This document shows positions 37,920 to 45,870 of a stretch of DNA of 64,000 nt, one piece after another; position 1 is the first letter of the stretch; every line of letters begins with the position of its first letter. The notes under the pieces are model-generated. The model ran no database searches, was not told the DNA's origin, and saw nothing but the letters and a program-made list of their open reading frames with translations. The stretch lies in NCBI RefSeq assembly GCF_036885605.1, contig NZ_CP142523.1, positions 4,774,001 to 4,838,000 of the forward strand, given 5' to 3'. The DNA comes from Janthinobacterium sp. TB1-E2 (GTDB lineage Bacteria > Pseudomonadota > Gammaproteobacteria > Burkholderiales > Burkholderiaceae_D). Made by a program: the position numbers and the translations under genes.

Positions 37920-38915
37920 TTATTTGATGCTGACGCGCGAGATCGTGCCGCCGGCAACGGTCGGCAGCTCCAGCTTGGCGCCGCGCAAGGTTGCCTGCAC
38001 CACACCGGGCTTGCCCACCACCAGGGTGGCCGGGCCCGTGATATCGAACGTTTCCGTGCTGCCCGCCTTGACCATGCGCGAAATCAGCGGCGTGCTGCCA
38101 GGGCGGCGGATTTCCACCCAGGAATCCTGCTCCACTTTCAGCACCAGCGCATTCGCGCCCACGGCAGGGGCAGCCACGGGCGGCGTGACGGCAGCCGTCG
38201 CGGCTGTCGCAGGGGCTGGCACGGCGACTGGCGGCACGGCGGCGGCCGGCGCCGAAGCGATGGCGGAAGCCGGAGCGCCCGTCTGCGTATCGTTGCCTGG
38301 TGGCGGCGGTACGGAAATCAGGGGCACGGACGGCGACTGCACGGGCGTCAAGTCCTGGCCCGGCTTGACCAGGGTCGTTTCCACGGGGCCCACTTCCGCA
38401 TGCGATGTTTCCTTCCCGGCCTGCGAGGACAGCAGGCTGGCCGGCACATAACCGAGTTTATACGCGCCAAAGGCGGCCGCCACGACGACGGCCACGGCGC
38501 CGGCGATCCACAGGGGCGTCTGGTTCGACGAGCGCTGCGTCATCGACGGGAAGCGCGATTCGGAAAACGTGGCGGAAATCTCGCGCCGTACGGGCGCGGC
38601 CGGGTCTTGCGCCGGCGCCGGGTGGACTTCGATCATGGCCACCAGCGGTGCCGCGTCGAGACGCACGACCTTGGCGTAGGCGCGCACGAAACCGCGCACC
38701 ACGGCCAGGTTCGGCAAGGCCGCCATGTCGCCCTCTTCCAGCGCGACCACCTGGCGCGGCGCCAGCTTGAGCTGGTCGGCCACCTGCTCCACCGGCCAGC
38801 CCAGCGCTTCGCGCTGCGCCTTCAACTGCGCGCCTGCCAACGCCAGATTGCCCTGGGGCTGCTGCTGAGGCGTTTCTGCCCACTCTGAATTCATTGGTAT
38901 CCCTGTCTCACTCAT
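37920..38915 (-). CDS. rodZ: Cytoskeletal protein RodZ-like
   Basis: Bitopic inner-membrane protein of 331 residues that links MreB to the peptidoglycan elongation machinery. It has an N-terminal helix-turn-helix ([35 protein letters not shown]), a single transmembrane segment ([22 protein letters not shown]), a Pro/Ala-rich periplasmic linker and the C-terminal beta domain ([41 protein letters not shown]). The ATG at 38915 overlaps the pilF stop by 8 bases; a second ATG at 38894 is possible. Confidence 0.92.
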   Translation of the reverse strand: MSETGIPMNSEWAETPQQQPQGNLALAGAQLKAQREALGWPVEQVADQLKLAPRQVVALEEGDMAALPNLAVVRGFVRAYAKVVRLDAAPLVAMIEVHPAPAQDPAAPVRREISATFSESRFPSMTQRSSNQTPLWIAGAVAVVVAAAFGAYKLGYVPASLLSSQAGKETSHAEVGPVETTLVKPGQDLTPVQSPSVPLISVPPPPGNDTQTGAPASAIASAPAAAVPPVAVPAPATAATAAVTPPVAAPAVGANALVLKVEQDSWVEIRRPGSTPLISRMVKAGSTETFDITGPATLVVGKPGVVQATLRGAKLELPTVAGGTISRVSIK

Positions 38916-39696
38916 CAAACGCCCCATTTTGATAAGCAGCATATTCGGGGGAGCCGGCATGGTGGTTGCGCAAATGCGCCCCCAGGCCAGCTTCCGCACC
39001 CGCATCCCCGAGCTTATGCTGCACCTTGATCCCGAGCCACAGCACATCGGCCGTCTGGCTCTCCATTGTTACTATCTTACCGAGCCGCTGCAAATAATAA
39101 GCCGCCTGCCGGTAGTCTTGCTGTTGGTAATACACGCGCACCAGGCCGGCGTTCGTCACTGCCACGTCCGGTGCGATGCGTACGGCGCGCATCCAATACG
39201 CGCCCGCACGCGGGTAATCGTTCAGGGCCAGGCTGCAAGCGCCCCCATTGTTGAGCGCTTTTTCCGGCGACACATACGCCGCATCCGCCAATGCCGCATC
39301 GAAATACGCCAGCGATTGCGCGGCGCGTCCCGTCTGGCACAAAAACAGGCCGTAATTATTGCTCAACTCAGGATTGTGGGGCGCAAGGTGCAAAGCGTAA
39401 AGGAAATCTTTCTCGGCAGACGCAGTTTGCCGCTGGGCCGCAAGGATCAGGGCGCGCACGCCATACGCTTGCGCATCGTTCGGCGCCAGTTGCACGGCTT
39501 GCTGCGCTTCGGCCAGGGCCACGTCGAGCTGGCCTTGCGCATAGTACGCGCTGGCCAGCTGCAAGCGCAGCGCGGCGCGTTCCGGCGCACCCGCCTGCAC
39601 GTCTCTGGCGACCGTGTCCGGCGTGGAAGAGGCACAGCCGACCAGCAGCACGGCCAGGCAAACAGCGGCCACAGCAAGCGAGCGTTGGTAAGCCAT
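38908..39696 (-). CDS. pilF: Type IV pilus pilotin PilF/PilW
   Basis: Outer-membrane lipoprotein of 262 residues that helps the PilQ secretin assemble. The lipoprotein signal ends LLVGC (Cys21), followed by about six TPR motifs (LASAYYAQGQLDVALAEAQQAVQLAPNDAQAYGVRALILA, DFLYALHLAPHNPELSNNYGLFLCQTGR). The ATG at 39696 has GGAAGG a few bases upstream and gives a proper signal peptide; an ATG at 39708 overlaps the rlmN stop. It lies between rlmN and rodZ as usual. Confidence 0.93.
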   Translation of the reverse strand: MAYQRSLAVAAVCLAVLLVGCASSTPDTVARDVQAGAPERAALRLQLASAYYAQGQLDVALAEAQQAVQLAPNDAQAYGVRALILAAQRQTASAEKDFLYALHLAPHNPELSNNYGLFLCQTGRAAQSLAYFDAALADAAYVSPEKALNNGGACSLALNDYPRAGAYWMRAVRIAPDVAVTNAGLVRVYYQQQDYRQAAYYLQRLGKIVTMESQTADVLWLGIKVQHKLGDAGAEAGLGAHLRNHHAGSPEYAAYQNGAFDE

Positions 39697-39707
39697 GCCT
39701 TCCCTCA

Positions 39708-40883
39708 TCAGGAGCGGATCTCCACGATCTTGCCGAAATTAGCGCCAAATTTCTGTTGATACTCAGTCATCTTTTCCATGCGTTCCTGCACCCGGGTGCG
39801 GTCCTTGACTTCGCCGGCCAGCTGGCCGCAGGCCGCATCGATATCATCGCCGCGCGTCTTGCGCACGGTGGTGATGATGCCGCCATCCATCAGCACCTGG
39901 GCAAACGCCTTGATGCGCGGGTTTTTCGAACGGAACAGGCCCGACTCGGGGAAGGGGTTGAACGGGATCAGGTTGAACTTGCAGTTCACGCCGAACTCGC
40001 GGTCTTGCACCAGCGCCAGCAGCTCACGCGCGTGCTCGTCGCTGTCGTTGACGCCGTCGAGCATGCAGTATTCAAACGTGATGAAATCGCGCGGGGCGAA
40101 TTCCAGGTAGCGCTTGCAGGCCGCCATCAATTCCTTCAGCGGGTATTTCTTGTTCAGTGGAATCAAGCCATCGCGCAAGGCATCGTTCGAGGCGTGCAGC
40201 GAGACGGCCAGGGCCACCGGCACTTCCTGCGACAGCTTGTCCATCATCGGCACGACGCCCGACGTCGACAGGGTCACGCGGCGGCGCGACAGGCCGTAGG
40301 CGTTGTCGTCGAGCATCAATTTCAGGGCCGTGACGGTCGGCTCGAAGTTCAGCAGGGGCTCGCCCATGCCCATCATGACCACGTTGGTGATCTGGCGCTC
40401 GCCTTTCGGGCCCGGTTCGATGCCCTTGGTGCGGCGCAATTCAAATTCCGCCATCCACAGCTGGCCGATGATTTCGCCGACACTGAGGTTGCGGTTGAAG
40501 CCTTGCTTGCCCGTCGAGCAGAAACGGCAGTTCACGGCGCAGCCGGCCTGGGTCGAGATGCATAGGGTGCCGCGGTTTTCTTCCGGAATGAACACGGTTT
40601 CCACGGCATTGCCATTGCCCACGTCGACCAGCCACTTGCGCGTGCCATCCGTCGACGTGTGGTCGCTGATGATGGCCGGGGCGCGCACTTCGGCGCGCGT
40701 GGCCAGCTTGTCGCGCAGCGACTTGGCCAGGTCCGTCATGGCGTCAAAGTCGGAGGCGCCGAACTGGTGTATCCAACGTTGCAATTGTTTCGCACGAAAC
40801 GGTTTCTCCCCCAACTCGGCGCAGTAGGCGATGAGTTGCGCGGGATCGAGGTCCAGCAAGTTGGTGAGGGTCGTCGTATTCAT
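39708..40883 (-). CDS. rlmN: Dual-specificity RNA methyltransferase RlmN
   Basis: Radical-SAM enzyme of 391 residues that methylates C2 of A2503 in 23S rRNA and A37 of some tRNAs. The 4Fe-4S motif CAVNCRFC (Cys115, Cys119, Cys122), the GMGEPLLN motif and the C-terminal ILTTVRK-type segment with [11 protein letters not shown] are in place. It overlaps the pilF gene in a TGATG region. Confidence 0.97.
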   Translation of the reverse strand: MNTTTLTNLLDLDPAQLIAYCAELGEKPFRAKQLQRWIHQFGASDFDAMTDLAKSLRDKLATRAEVRAPAIISDHTSTDGTRKWLVDVGNGNAVETVFIPEENRGTLCISTQAGCAVNCRFCSTGKQGFNRNLSVGEIIGQLWMAEFELRRTKGIEPGPKGERQITNVVMMGMGEPLLNFEPTVTALKLMLDDNAYGLSRRRVTLSTSGVVPMMDKLSQEVPVALAVSLHASNDALRDGLIPLNKKYPLKELMAACKRYLEFAPRDFITFEYCMLDGVNDSDEHARELLALVQDREFGVNCKFNLIPFNPFPESGLFRSKNPRIKAFAQVLMDGGIITTVRKTRGDDIDAACGQLAGEVKDRTRVQERMEKMTEYQQKFGANFGKIVEIRS

Positions 40884-41008
40884 GATCTTGTCTATTCTAA
40901 AAATCCGTCCCCGCGCGCATTCGGAGCGAAAACTCCACAGCGCAGCGGGAACAGGGGGTGATAAGTTATTTCACAGATAACGCCAGGAAATAACGTTATC
41001 TAAGGCAA

Positions 41009-41425
41009 TTAAGCCTTCAGTTCTGGGAAGAAGTAAGCGATTTCCACTTTAGCAGCTTCGACAGCGTCGGAACCGTGTACGGCGTTTGCGTCGATCGAAT
41101 CGGCGAAATCGGCGCGGATCGTGCCTTTTTCTGCTTTCTTCGGATCGGTCGCGCCCATCAGGTCACGGTGGGCCAGAACGGCGTTTTCGCCTTCCAGGGC
41201 TTGAATCATGACTGGACCGGAAACCATGAAGTCGACCAGATCCTTGAAGAAACCGCGTTCTTTGTGCGCTGCGTAGAAGCCTTCAGCTTGTTCGCGCGAC
41301 AGTTGGGTCATGCGTGCTGCAACGATTTTCAGGCCAGCGTTTTCAAAACGCGAGTAGATTTGACCGATTACATTTTTTGCAACTGCGTCTGGTTTGATGA
41401 TCGACAGGGTGCGTTCGATTGCCAT
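41009..41425 (-). CDS. ndk: Nucleoside diphosphate kinase
   Basis: Enzyme of 138 residues that transfers the terminal phosphate between nucleoside triphosphates and diphosphates through a phospho-His. It starts [19 protein letters not shown] and holds the conserved RAMMGATDP-type loop ([16 protein letters not shown]) and the active-site His in VHGSD. The ATG at 41425 is preferred to 41482 on family grounds; GGAG lies 9 bases upstream. It starts the conserved ndk-rlmN-pilF block. Confidence 0.97.
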   Translation of the reverse strand: MAIERTLSIIKPDAVAKNVIGQIYSRFENAGLKIVAARMTQLSREQAEGFYAAHKERGFFKDLVDFMVSGPVMIQALEGENAVLAHRDLMGATDPKKAEKGTIRADFADSIDANAVHGSDAVEAAKVEIAYFFPELKA

Positions 41426-41576
41426 GTGTGAAAACTCCAATAAAAAGTAAGGTTTAAAACGGTAAATTGAGAACTCAATCAACCTTTGATTTTACCATAC
41501 TCCACCCCATATCACCCAGACGGGCAGGGGCATCTTGCCGCCCTCCCCCTGTTTAATGAAATCTTAAGCTGCTTTT

Positions 41577-41605
41577 TTGGCAAATTCCGGCCCTCATGCT
41601 ATCCT
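41577..41605 (+). promoter_or_regulatory. Promoter of the YccA-family gene
   Basis: -35 TTGGCA (41577-41582), a 17-bp spacer and -10 TATCCT (41600-41605), about 40 bases before the ATG of the YccA-like gene, with GGAGG further down as the ribosome binding site. Confidence 0.6.
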
Positions 41606-41645
41606 TGAGTAAAGCAGTAATTTGAATTGACAACACGGAGGCACT

Positions 41646-42332
41646 ATGAATCAGAACATGCAACGCACCTTTGACCTGTCGGGGGGCATGCAGCAAGTCC
41701 GCCATCAGGTCTTGCGCAACACTTACTGGCTGCTGGCGCTGTCCATGATCCCGACCGTGCTGGGCGCCTTCATCGGCGTGCAAATGCATTTGCCGATGCT
41801 GACCGGCGGCATGGGCTTCATCATCTTCATGGCCGTCGCATTCGGCTTCATGTACGCGATTGAAAAGACGAAGAACTCGGGCCTCGGCGTCGCCGTCCTG
41901 CTGGGCTTCACCTTCTTCATGGGCCTGATGCTTACGCCACTGCTGACGCGCACGCTCGGCTACTCAAACGGCGGCATGCTGATCATGACGGCATTCGGCG
42001 GCACGGCCACCATCCTGGCCGTGATGGCGACGATCGCCACGGTCTCGAAGCGCGACTTCTCGGCCATGGGCAAATGGCTGTTTGCTGGCGTGATCGTGCT
42101 GATCCTGGCATCGGTGGCAAATATTTTCCTGGGCCTGTCGGCACTGTCGATCGTGATCTCCATGGTCGCCATCGCCATCTTCTCGGCCTACATCCTGTAT
42201 GACGTGCAGCAAATCATCAACGGCGGCGAGACCAACTACATCTCGGCAACCCTGCGCATCTACCTGGACGTGTACAACATCTTCACCAGCCTGTTGTCTT
42301 TGCTGGGCTTCGCCGGCGGCAGCCGCGACTAA
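41646..42332 (+). CDS. Bax inhibitor-1/YccA family membrane protein
   Basis: Inner-membrane protein of 228 residues with seven hydrophobic segments, in the BI-1 (TMBIM) family. In E. coli YccA it inhibits FtsH by binding to it. Conserved parts are the N-terminal VLRNTYWLLALSM, the FTFFMGLMLTPLL helix and the C-terminal SAYILYDVQQIINGGETNYISATLRIYLDVYNIFTSLL, with acidic residues in the last loop. Link to the nearby HflKC/FtsH regulators is suggestive but not proven. Confidence 0.92.
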   Translation: MNQNMQRTFDLSGGMQQVRHQVLRNTYWLLALSMIPTVLGAFIGVQMHLPMLTGGMGFIIFMAVAFGFMYAIEKTKNSGLGVAVLLGFTFFMGLMLTPLLTRTLGYSNGGMLIMTAFGGTATILAVMATIATVSKRDFSAMGKWLFAGVIVLILASVANIFLGLSALSIVISMVAIAIFSAYILYDVQQIINGGETNYISATLRIYLDVYNIFTSLLSLLGFAGGSRD

Positions 42333-42340
42333 GCGCTAGC

Positions 42341-42427
42341 GCAAAAACGCCCAGGGCGGCGTTGCAGTGCCTCGCCGTACTAGTCGTACTGTCTTCGGCA
42401 CCGCGCCTTGCCCTGAACGTTTTATGC
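42341..42427. repeat. Long imperfect palindromic element
   Basis: The arms GCAAAAACGCCCAGGGCGGCG and the complement of CGCCTTGCCCTGAACGTTTT pair with few mismatches, around a centre GTAC-TAGTC-GTAC. It starts 8 bases after the yccA-like stop and precedes a normal terminator. It looks like a dispersed intergenic repeat family; only one copy is seen here. Confidence 0.6.
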
Positions 42428-42453
42428 TCTGCGCTTATGCGCATGAGCAGGAT

Positions 42454-42484
42454 AAAAAAAGCCGACCTTCGGGTCGGCTTTTTT
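42454..42484. terminator. Bidirectional terminator between yccA-like and LysR genes
   Basis: The 7-bp stem GCCGACC/GGTCGGC with a TTCG tetraloop is flanked by seven A and six T, so it works in both directions for two convergent genes. Confidence 0.95.
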
Positions 42485-42497
42485 ACGTCTGTCACAT

Positions 42498-43343
42498 CTA
42501 CTTGATCTTCTCCGCCACCTCAAGCAGGCAGGCGCGGGCGCGGTCCAGGGTCCGGTTGTCGCGCTGGGCCGCGTAGACGGCGTAGGCGGAATGCGAGAAT
42601 TCGGGCGCGTCGCGCACGCGGTGCAGCAAGCCCGCATCGAGATAGGGTTGCGCGCTGCCGATGCGGAAGTAACTGGCGCCGCCCACTTCCAGCAGGTAGA
42701 CGAGGGCCAGCGGGCCCAGCGAGATCGACACGGGCGGGCTGCTCAGTTCCGGATACGCGGCCTGGTGGTTCGCGGCAAACGCCGGCCCCCAGTCCACGTA
42801 CACATAGGTATCGGCATGCATCTGCCCGTCGGCGCGCGTGGTCACCATCACGAGCTTTTCCTCGGCCAGCAGTTCGCTGGCCAGGCCCGGGCGTTGCGGC
42901 GGGTTGTACAGGACGGCCAGGTCGAGCGAGCCGTCGTGCACGGCGTCGAGCAGGCGCGCGGGACTGTCGACTTCCGCGCGCAAGGCGATCTCGGGACAGT
43001 CGCGGCTCATGCGTATCAGCCAGTCGCCCAGCAGCGGCGGCCACAAGCTCAATTCGCAGCCGATGCTGACGGCGTCGTCGCGCCCCGGCGGCAAGGCCAC
43101 CTGATGGCGCGCCCGCTCCCACACTTGCACCATCGTGGCCGCATGGCGCATGAAGCGCTCGCCGGCCGGCGTCAGGCGCGCGCCCGCCTTGTTGCGCACG
43201 AACAGCTGGCGCCCCAGCTGCTGCTCCAGGGTGCGGATGCGGGCGCTGACGGCCGTCTGCGTCACGTGCATGCGTTCGGCGGCCATGATGAAGCTGCCGC
43301 ACGACGCCACTTCGAGGAAGGTACGCGCTTGATTGATATCCAT
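42498..43343 (-). CDS. LysR-family transcriptional regulator
   Basis: LysR-type regulator of 281 residues. The N-terminal helix-turn-helix (MDINQARTFLEVASCGSFIMAAERMHVTQTAVSARIRTLEQQLG) is clear and is followed by the effector domain (VSIGCELSLWPPLLGDWL, DLAVLYNPPQ). It lies 12 bases after the cyclopropane synthase gene on the same strand, so it is probably co-transcribed with it. This differs from the usual divergent LysR layout. The inducer and targets are unknown. Confidence 0.9.
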   Translation of the reverse strand: MDINQARTFLEVASCGSFIMAAERMHVTQTAVSARIRTLEQQLGRQLFVRNKAGARLTPAGERFMRHAATMVQVWERARHQVALPPGRDDAVSIGCELSLWPPLLGDWLIRMSRDCPEIALRAEVDSPARLLDAVHDGSLDLAVLYNPPQRPGLASELLAEEKLVMVTTRADGQMHADTYVYVDWGPAFAANHQAAYPELSSPPVSISLGPLALVYLLEVGGASYFRIGSAQPYLDAGLLHRVRDAPEFSHSAYAVYAAQRDNRTLDRARACLLEVAEKIK

Positions 43344-43355
43344 CAGTCCATGATA

Positions 43356-44531
43356 TCAGCTGACACGAACATACCCGCCCAGCACGCCCTGCTTCGACAG
43401 CACCCACTGCCACAGCTGCAGGTCGCGCGCGCGGAAAGCACCGGCGCAGGACAGCAGATAGTATGACCACATGCGGTGGAAGCGCTCGCCCAGCTGGGCG
43501 GCAAAGCGCGGCCACGCCAGCTCAAAATTTGTATGCCAGGCCATCAGGGTCTTGTCATAGTCGGCGCCGAAGTTGTGCAAGTCCTCGGCCACGAACAGAT
43601 CGTCCATGGCGTCGCCGATCTGGCCGACCGATGGCAGGTCGCCATTCGGGAAGATGTATTTGTCGATCCACGGGTCACACGTGGAATGGCGCTTGTTTTT
43701 GCCGATCGTGTGCAGCAGGAACAGGCCGTCGTCTTCCAGGCAGCGGTGCGCCACTTCCATGAAGGTGCGGTGATTCTTGTGGCCCACGTGCTCGAACATG
43801 CCGATGCTGACGATGCGGTCGAATTTTTCATCGGTGTCGCGGTAATCCTGCAGGCGGATGTCCAGGTGCTCGCCGCCCGGCATGGCGCGCGCATACGCGG
43901 CCTGCTCTTGCGAAATCGTCACGCCCACGCACCGCACCTGGTATTTTTCCGCCGCATAGCGCATGAAACTGCCCCAGCCGCAGCCGATATCGAGCACGCG
44001 CATGCCCGGTTCCAGGCGCAGCTTGCGGCAGACCAGATCGAGCTTGGCTTCCTGCGCCTCGGCCAGGCTGGCCGCATCCTTCCAGTAGCCGCACGTGTAC
44101 GTCATGCGCGGGTCGAGCATGGCCGCATAGAAGGCGTTGCCCAGGTCGTAGTGTTCCTTGCCCACCATCCAGGCGCGGCGCTCCGTCTGCAGGTTGAACA
44201 GGCGCGCGGTCAGGGCGTGGAAGGCCAGGCGCATGGGGCGCACGTCGTCGGCCACCCGGGCGCGCAGCAGATGGCAAAAGAATTCGTCAAGCTGCTGCGC
44301 ATCCCAGTCGCCGTCCATATAGGCCTCGCCGAGACCCAGGTTGCCGCTGGCGAAGGCGCGCTCCGGCACGCCCGGTTTGCGCAGCTGCATGTCCCACGCG
44401 GCGCGGCCGTTCAAATGAATGTCGGCCCTGGCCAGCAATTCGGCCGCTTCGCGGGTCAGCCTTGTGTCGAGCCGAAGTTCGGTACGACCTGCTGCTGCTT
44501 GCCGTAACTGTGTCATGTGCTGCGTGTTCAT
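43356..44531 (-). CDS. cfa: Cyclopropane-fatty-acyl-phospholipid synthase
   Basis: SAM-dependent enzyme of 391 residues that adds a methylene bridge to cis double bonds of membrane phospholipids, usually as cells enter stationary phase. It has the SAM-binding motif VLDIGCGWGSF, the HYDLGNAFYAAMLDPRMTYTCGYW block, the IVSIGMFEHVGHKN segment and the catalytic-site FLLHTIGKN with the C-terminal HNFGADYDKTLMAWHTNF. Co-transcription with a LysR gene is likely. RpoS control is known for E. coli cfa but is not shown here. Confidence 0.95.
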   Translation of the reverse strand: MNTQHMTQLRQAAAGRTELRLDTRLTREAAELLARADIHLNGRAAWDMQLRKPGVPERAFASGNLGLGEAYMDGDWDAQQLDEFFCHLLRARVADDVRPMRLAFHALTARLFNLQTERRAWMVGKEHYDLGNAFYAAMLDPRMTYTCGYWKDAASLAEAQEAKLDLVCRKLRLEPGMRVLDIGCGWGSFMRYAAEKYQVRCVGVTISQEQAAYARAMPGGEHLDIRLQDYRDTDEKFDRIVSIGMFEHVGHKNHRTFMEVAHRCLEDDGLFLLHTIGKNKRHSTCDPWIDKYIFPNGDLPSVGQIGDAMDDLFVAEDLHNFGADYDKTLMAWHTNFELAWPRFAAQLGERFHRMWSYYLLSCAGAFRARDLQLWQWVLSKQGVLGGYVRVS

Positions 44532-44710
44532 GCCCTGCCGCCTCCAGATGTTGTCGGTGCTGGCGCCGCGCCAGCCATCAAATTATCCGCCCGCCATGAG
44601 CATCTGGATAATGAAACATCGTGGCCATTCATATCAAAATAATTGCTGCAAAATGATTTGAATCAATTATTTTATGGAAATATCTTATCCAAGAAGCGCA
44701 CCGTAGCATG

Positions 44711-44734
44711 AAAAAAGCCGCCCGTAAGGCGGCT
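44711..44734 (-). terminator. Terminator of the JmjC-like cupin gene
   Basis: A 7-bp stem AGCCGCC/GGCGGCT with a 5-base loop is followed by a T run on the minus strand, 24 bases after the cupin gene stop. Confidence 0.85.
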
Positions 44735-44758
44735 GTTCGCGGCATCTTGGCCCCGCCA

Positions 44759-45793
44759 TCAGAAGTCGTGATTCGATGGATACTTGCTGTAAAAATCGTT
44801 ATTCCATCTGAAATTGGTAAACGCCACCGTCATCGATACGTCGAGCGCTTCGACGAAATGCCAGCAGCCGACGGGTAAAAACAGGATCTCGCCCGGCGCC
44901 AGCACGCATTCGCGCACCTGCACGTCGGCCATCAGCGGGTAGCGCCGCACGTCGATGTCGCGCCCGTCGACGGGCGTAAAACAGTGGCGCTGGTTGTACA
45001 CGCGCGCCACCTCGCAGGCGGCCATGATGCGCAGGCGCTTGCGCCCTTTGACCTGGGCCATGAAGTTGTTCGTCAGGTCGTGGTGGAATGGCGTCACGGT
45101 GCCGGCCGGGCCGAACCACAGAAAGCCCGTGGGGCCGCCATCCTGCTTCAGGTATTCGGGCAGCTGGCCGATATCGTCCCATAGCTCGCGCAGGGCTTGC
45201 CGGTTCTGCGAATTGTTATTCGCCGTCATATAGAAATCGTTGGTCGCGCCGCTGCCCTCGACCAGGCTGGCATACTCGCCAAATGCCATCTTGCGCTTGT
45301 GGGCCACGCTGTTCATTTCGTACTGCGCATCGGCTTCGCGGCCGAACTGCACCTCCACTTCGCGCTGCGCGTAATGCTCGCGGAAATAGGCGGGACTCCA
45401 CTTGGCCAAGGCGGGCCAGTCGTCCATCATGCCAGTGATGATAACAGGCTGGTTGGTGGAGTAGTACTCGTCGAGGAATTCCTGCGCCGTCAATTTGTCG
45501 CGGCGGGGAATCTCGGGGTCGCGCAGCTGGTTCAGCTTGCGCTGGATGTCGATCACCCAGTCGCGCTTGGCCAGACGGTTCGACAGGCGCACGGCGCCGG
45601 CAAGATACGGGCTTTGCAGCGCCAGCTCGATTTCGCGGCGCGCCAGGGGCTCCGCGATGCCGGCCTGTTGCAGCACCGGCATCAGCGCCGACGGGTGGCT
45701 GCCCAGCATGAGGTTTTCCGCAATCCAGCTGCGCCACTCGCGGCTCAGTTCCTGTTCCGGATGTTTTACTCCGAATGTCGATACCGCCGCCAT
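44759..45793 (-). CDS. JmjC-like cupin (Cupin_8) hydroxylase family protein
   Basis: Protein of 344 residues of the Fe(II)/2-oxoglutarate-dependent cupin family to which FIH and JMJD5-type hydroxylases belong. The N-terminus is helical. The core has EFLDEYYSTNQPVIITGMMDDWPALAKW, the iron-ligand HxD motif in TPFHHDLTNNFMAQVKGRKRLRI and the distal His in GCWHFVEALD. It is predicted to be a cytoplasmic dioxygenase acting on a protein or small molecule; the substrate is unknown. The ATG at 45793 starts MAAVSTFG; no close partner gene is evident. Confidence 0.82.
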   Translation of the reverse strand: MAAVSTFGVKHPEQELSREWRSWIAENLMLGSHPSALMPVLQQAGIAEPLARREIELALQSPYLAGAVRLSNRLAKRDWVIDIQRKLNQLRDPEIPRRDKLTAQEFLDEYYSTNQPVIITGMMDDWPALAKWSPAYFREHYAQREVEVQFGREADAQYEMNSVAHKRKMAFGEYASLVEGSGATNDFYMTANNNSQNRQALRELWDDIGQLPEYLKQDGGPTGFLWFGPAGTVTPFHHDLTNNFMAQVKGRKRLRIMAACEVARVYNQRHCFTPVDGRDIDVRRYPLMADVQVRECVLAPGEILFLPVGCWHFVEALDVSMTVAFTNFRWNNDFYSKYPSNHDF

Positions 45794-45870
45794 CGCCCGT
45801 CTCCTGTTTTTTATGTGAACAAGCGGCCGGGCAGCAATGCCGCCCGGCCGCATCTTACTCTACTCCAGTG

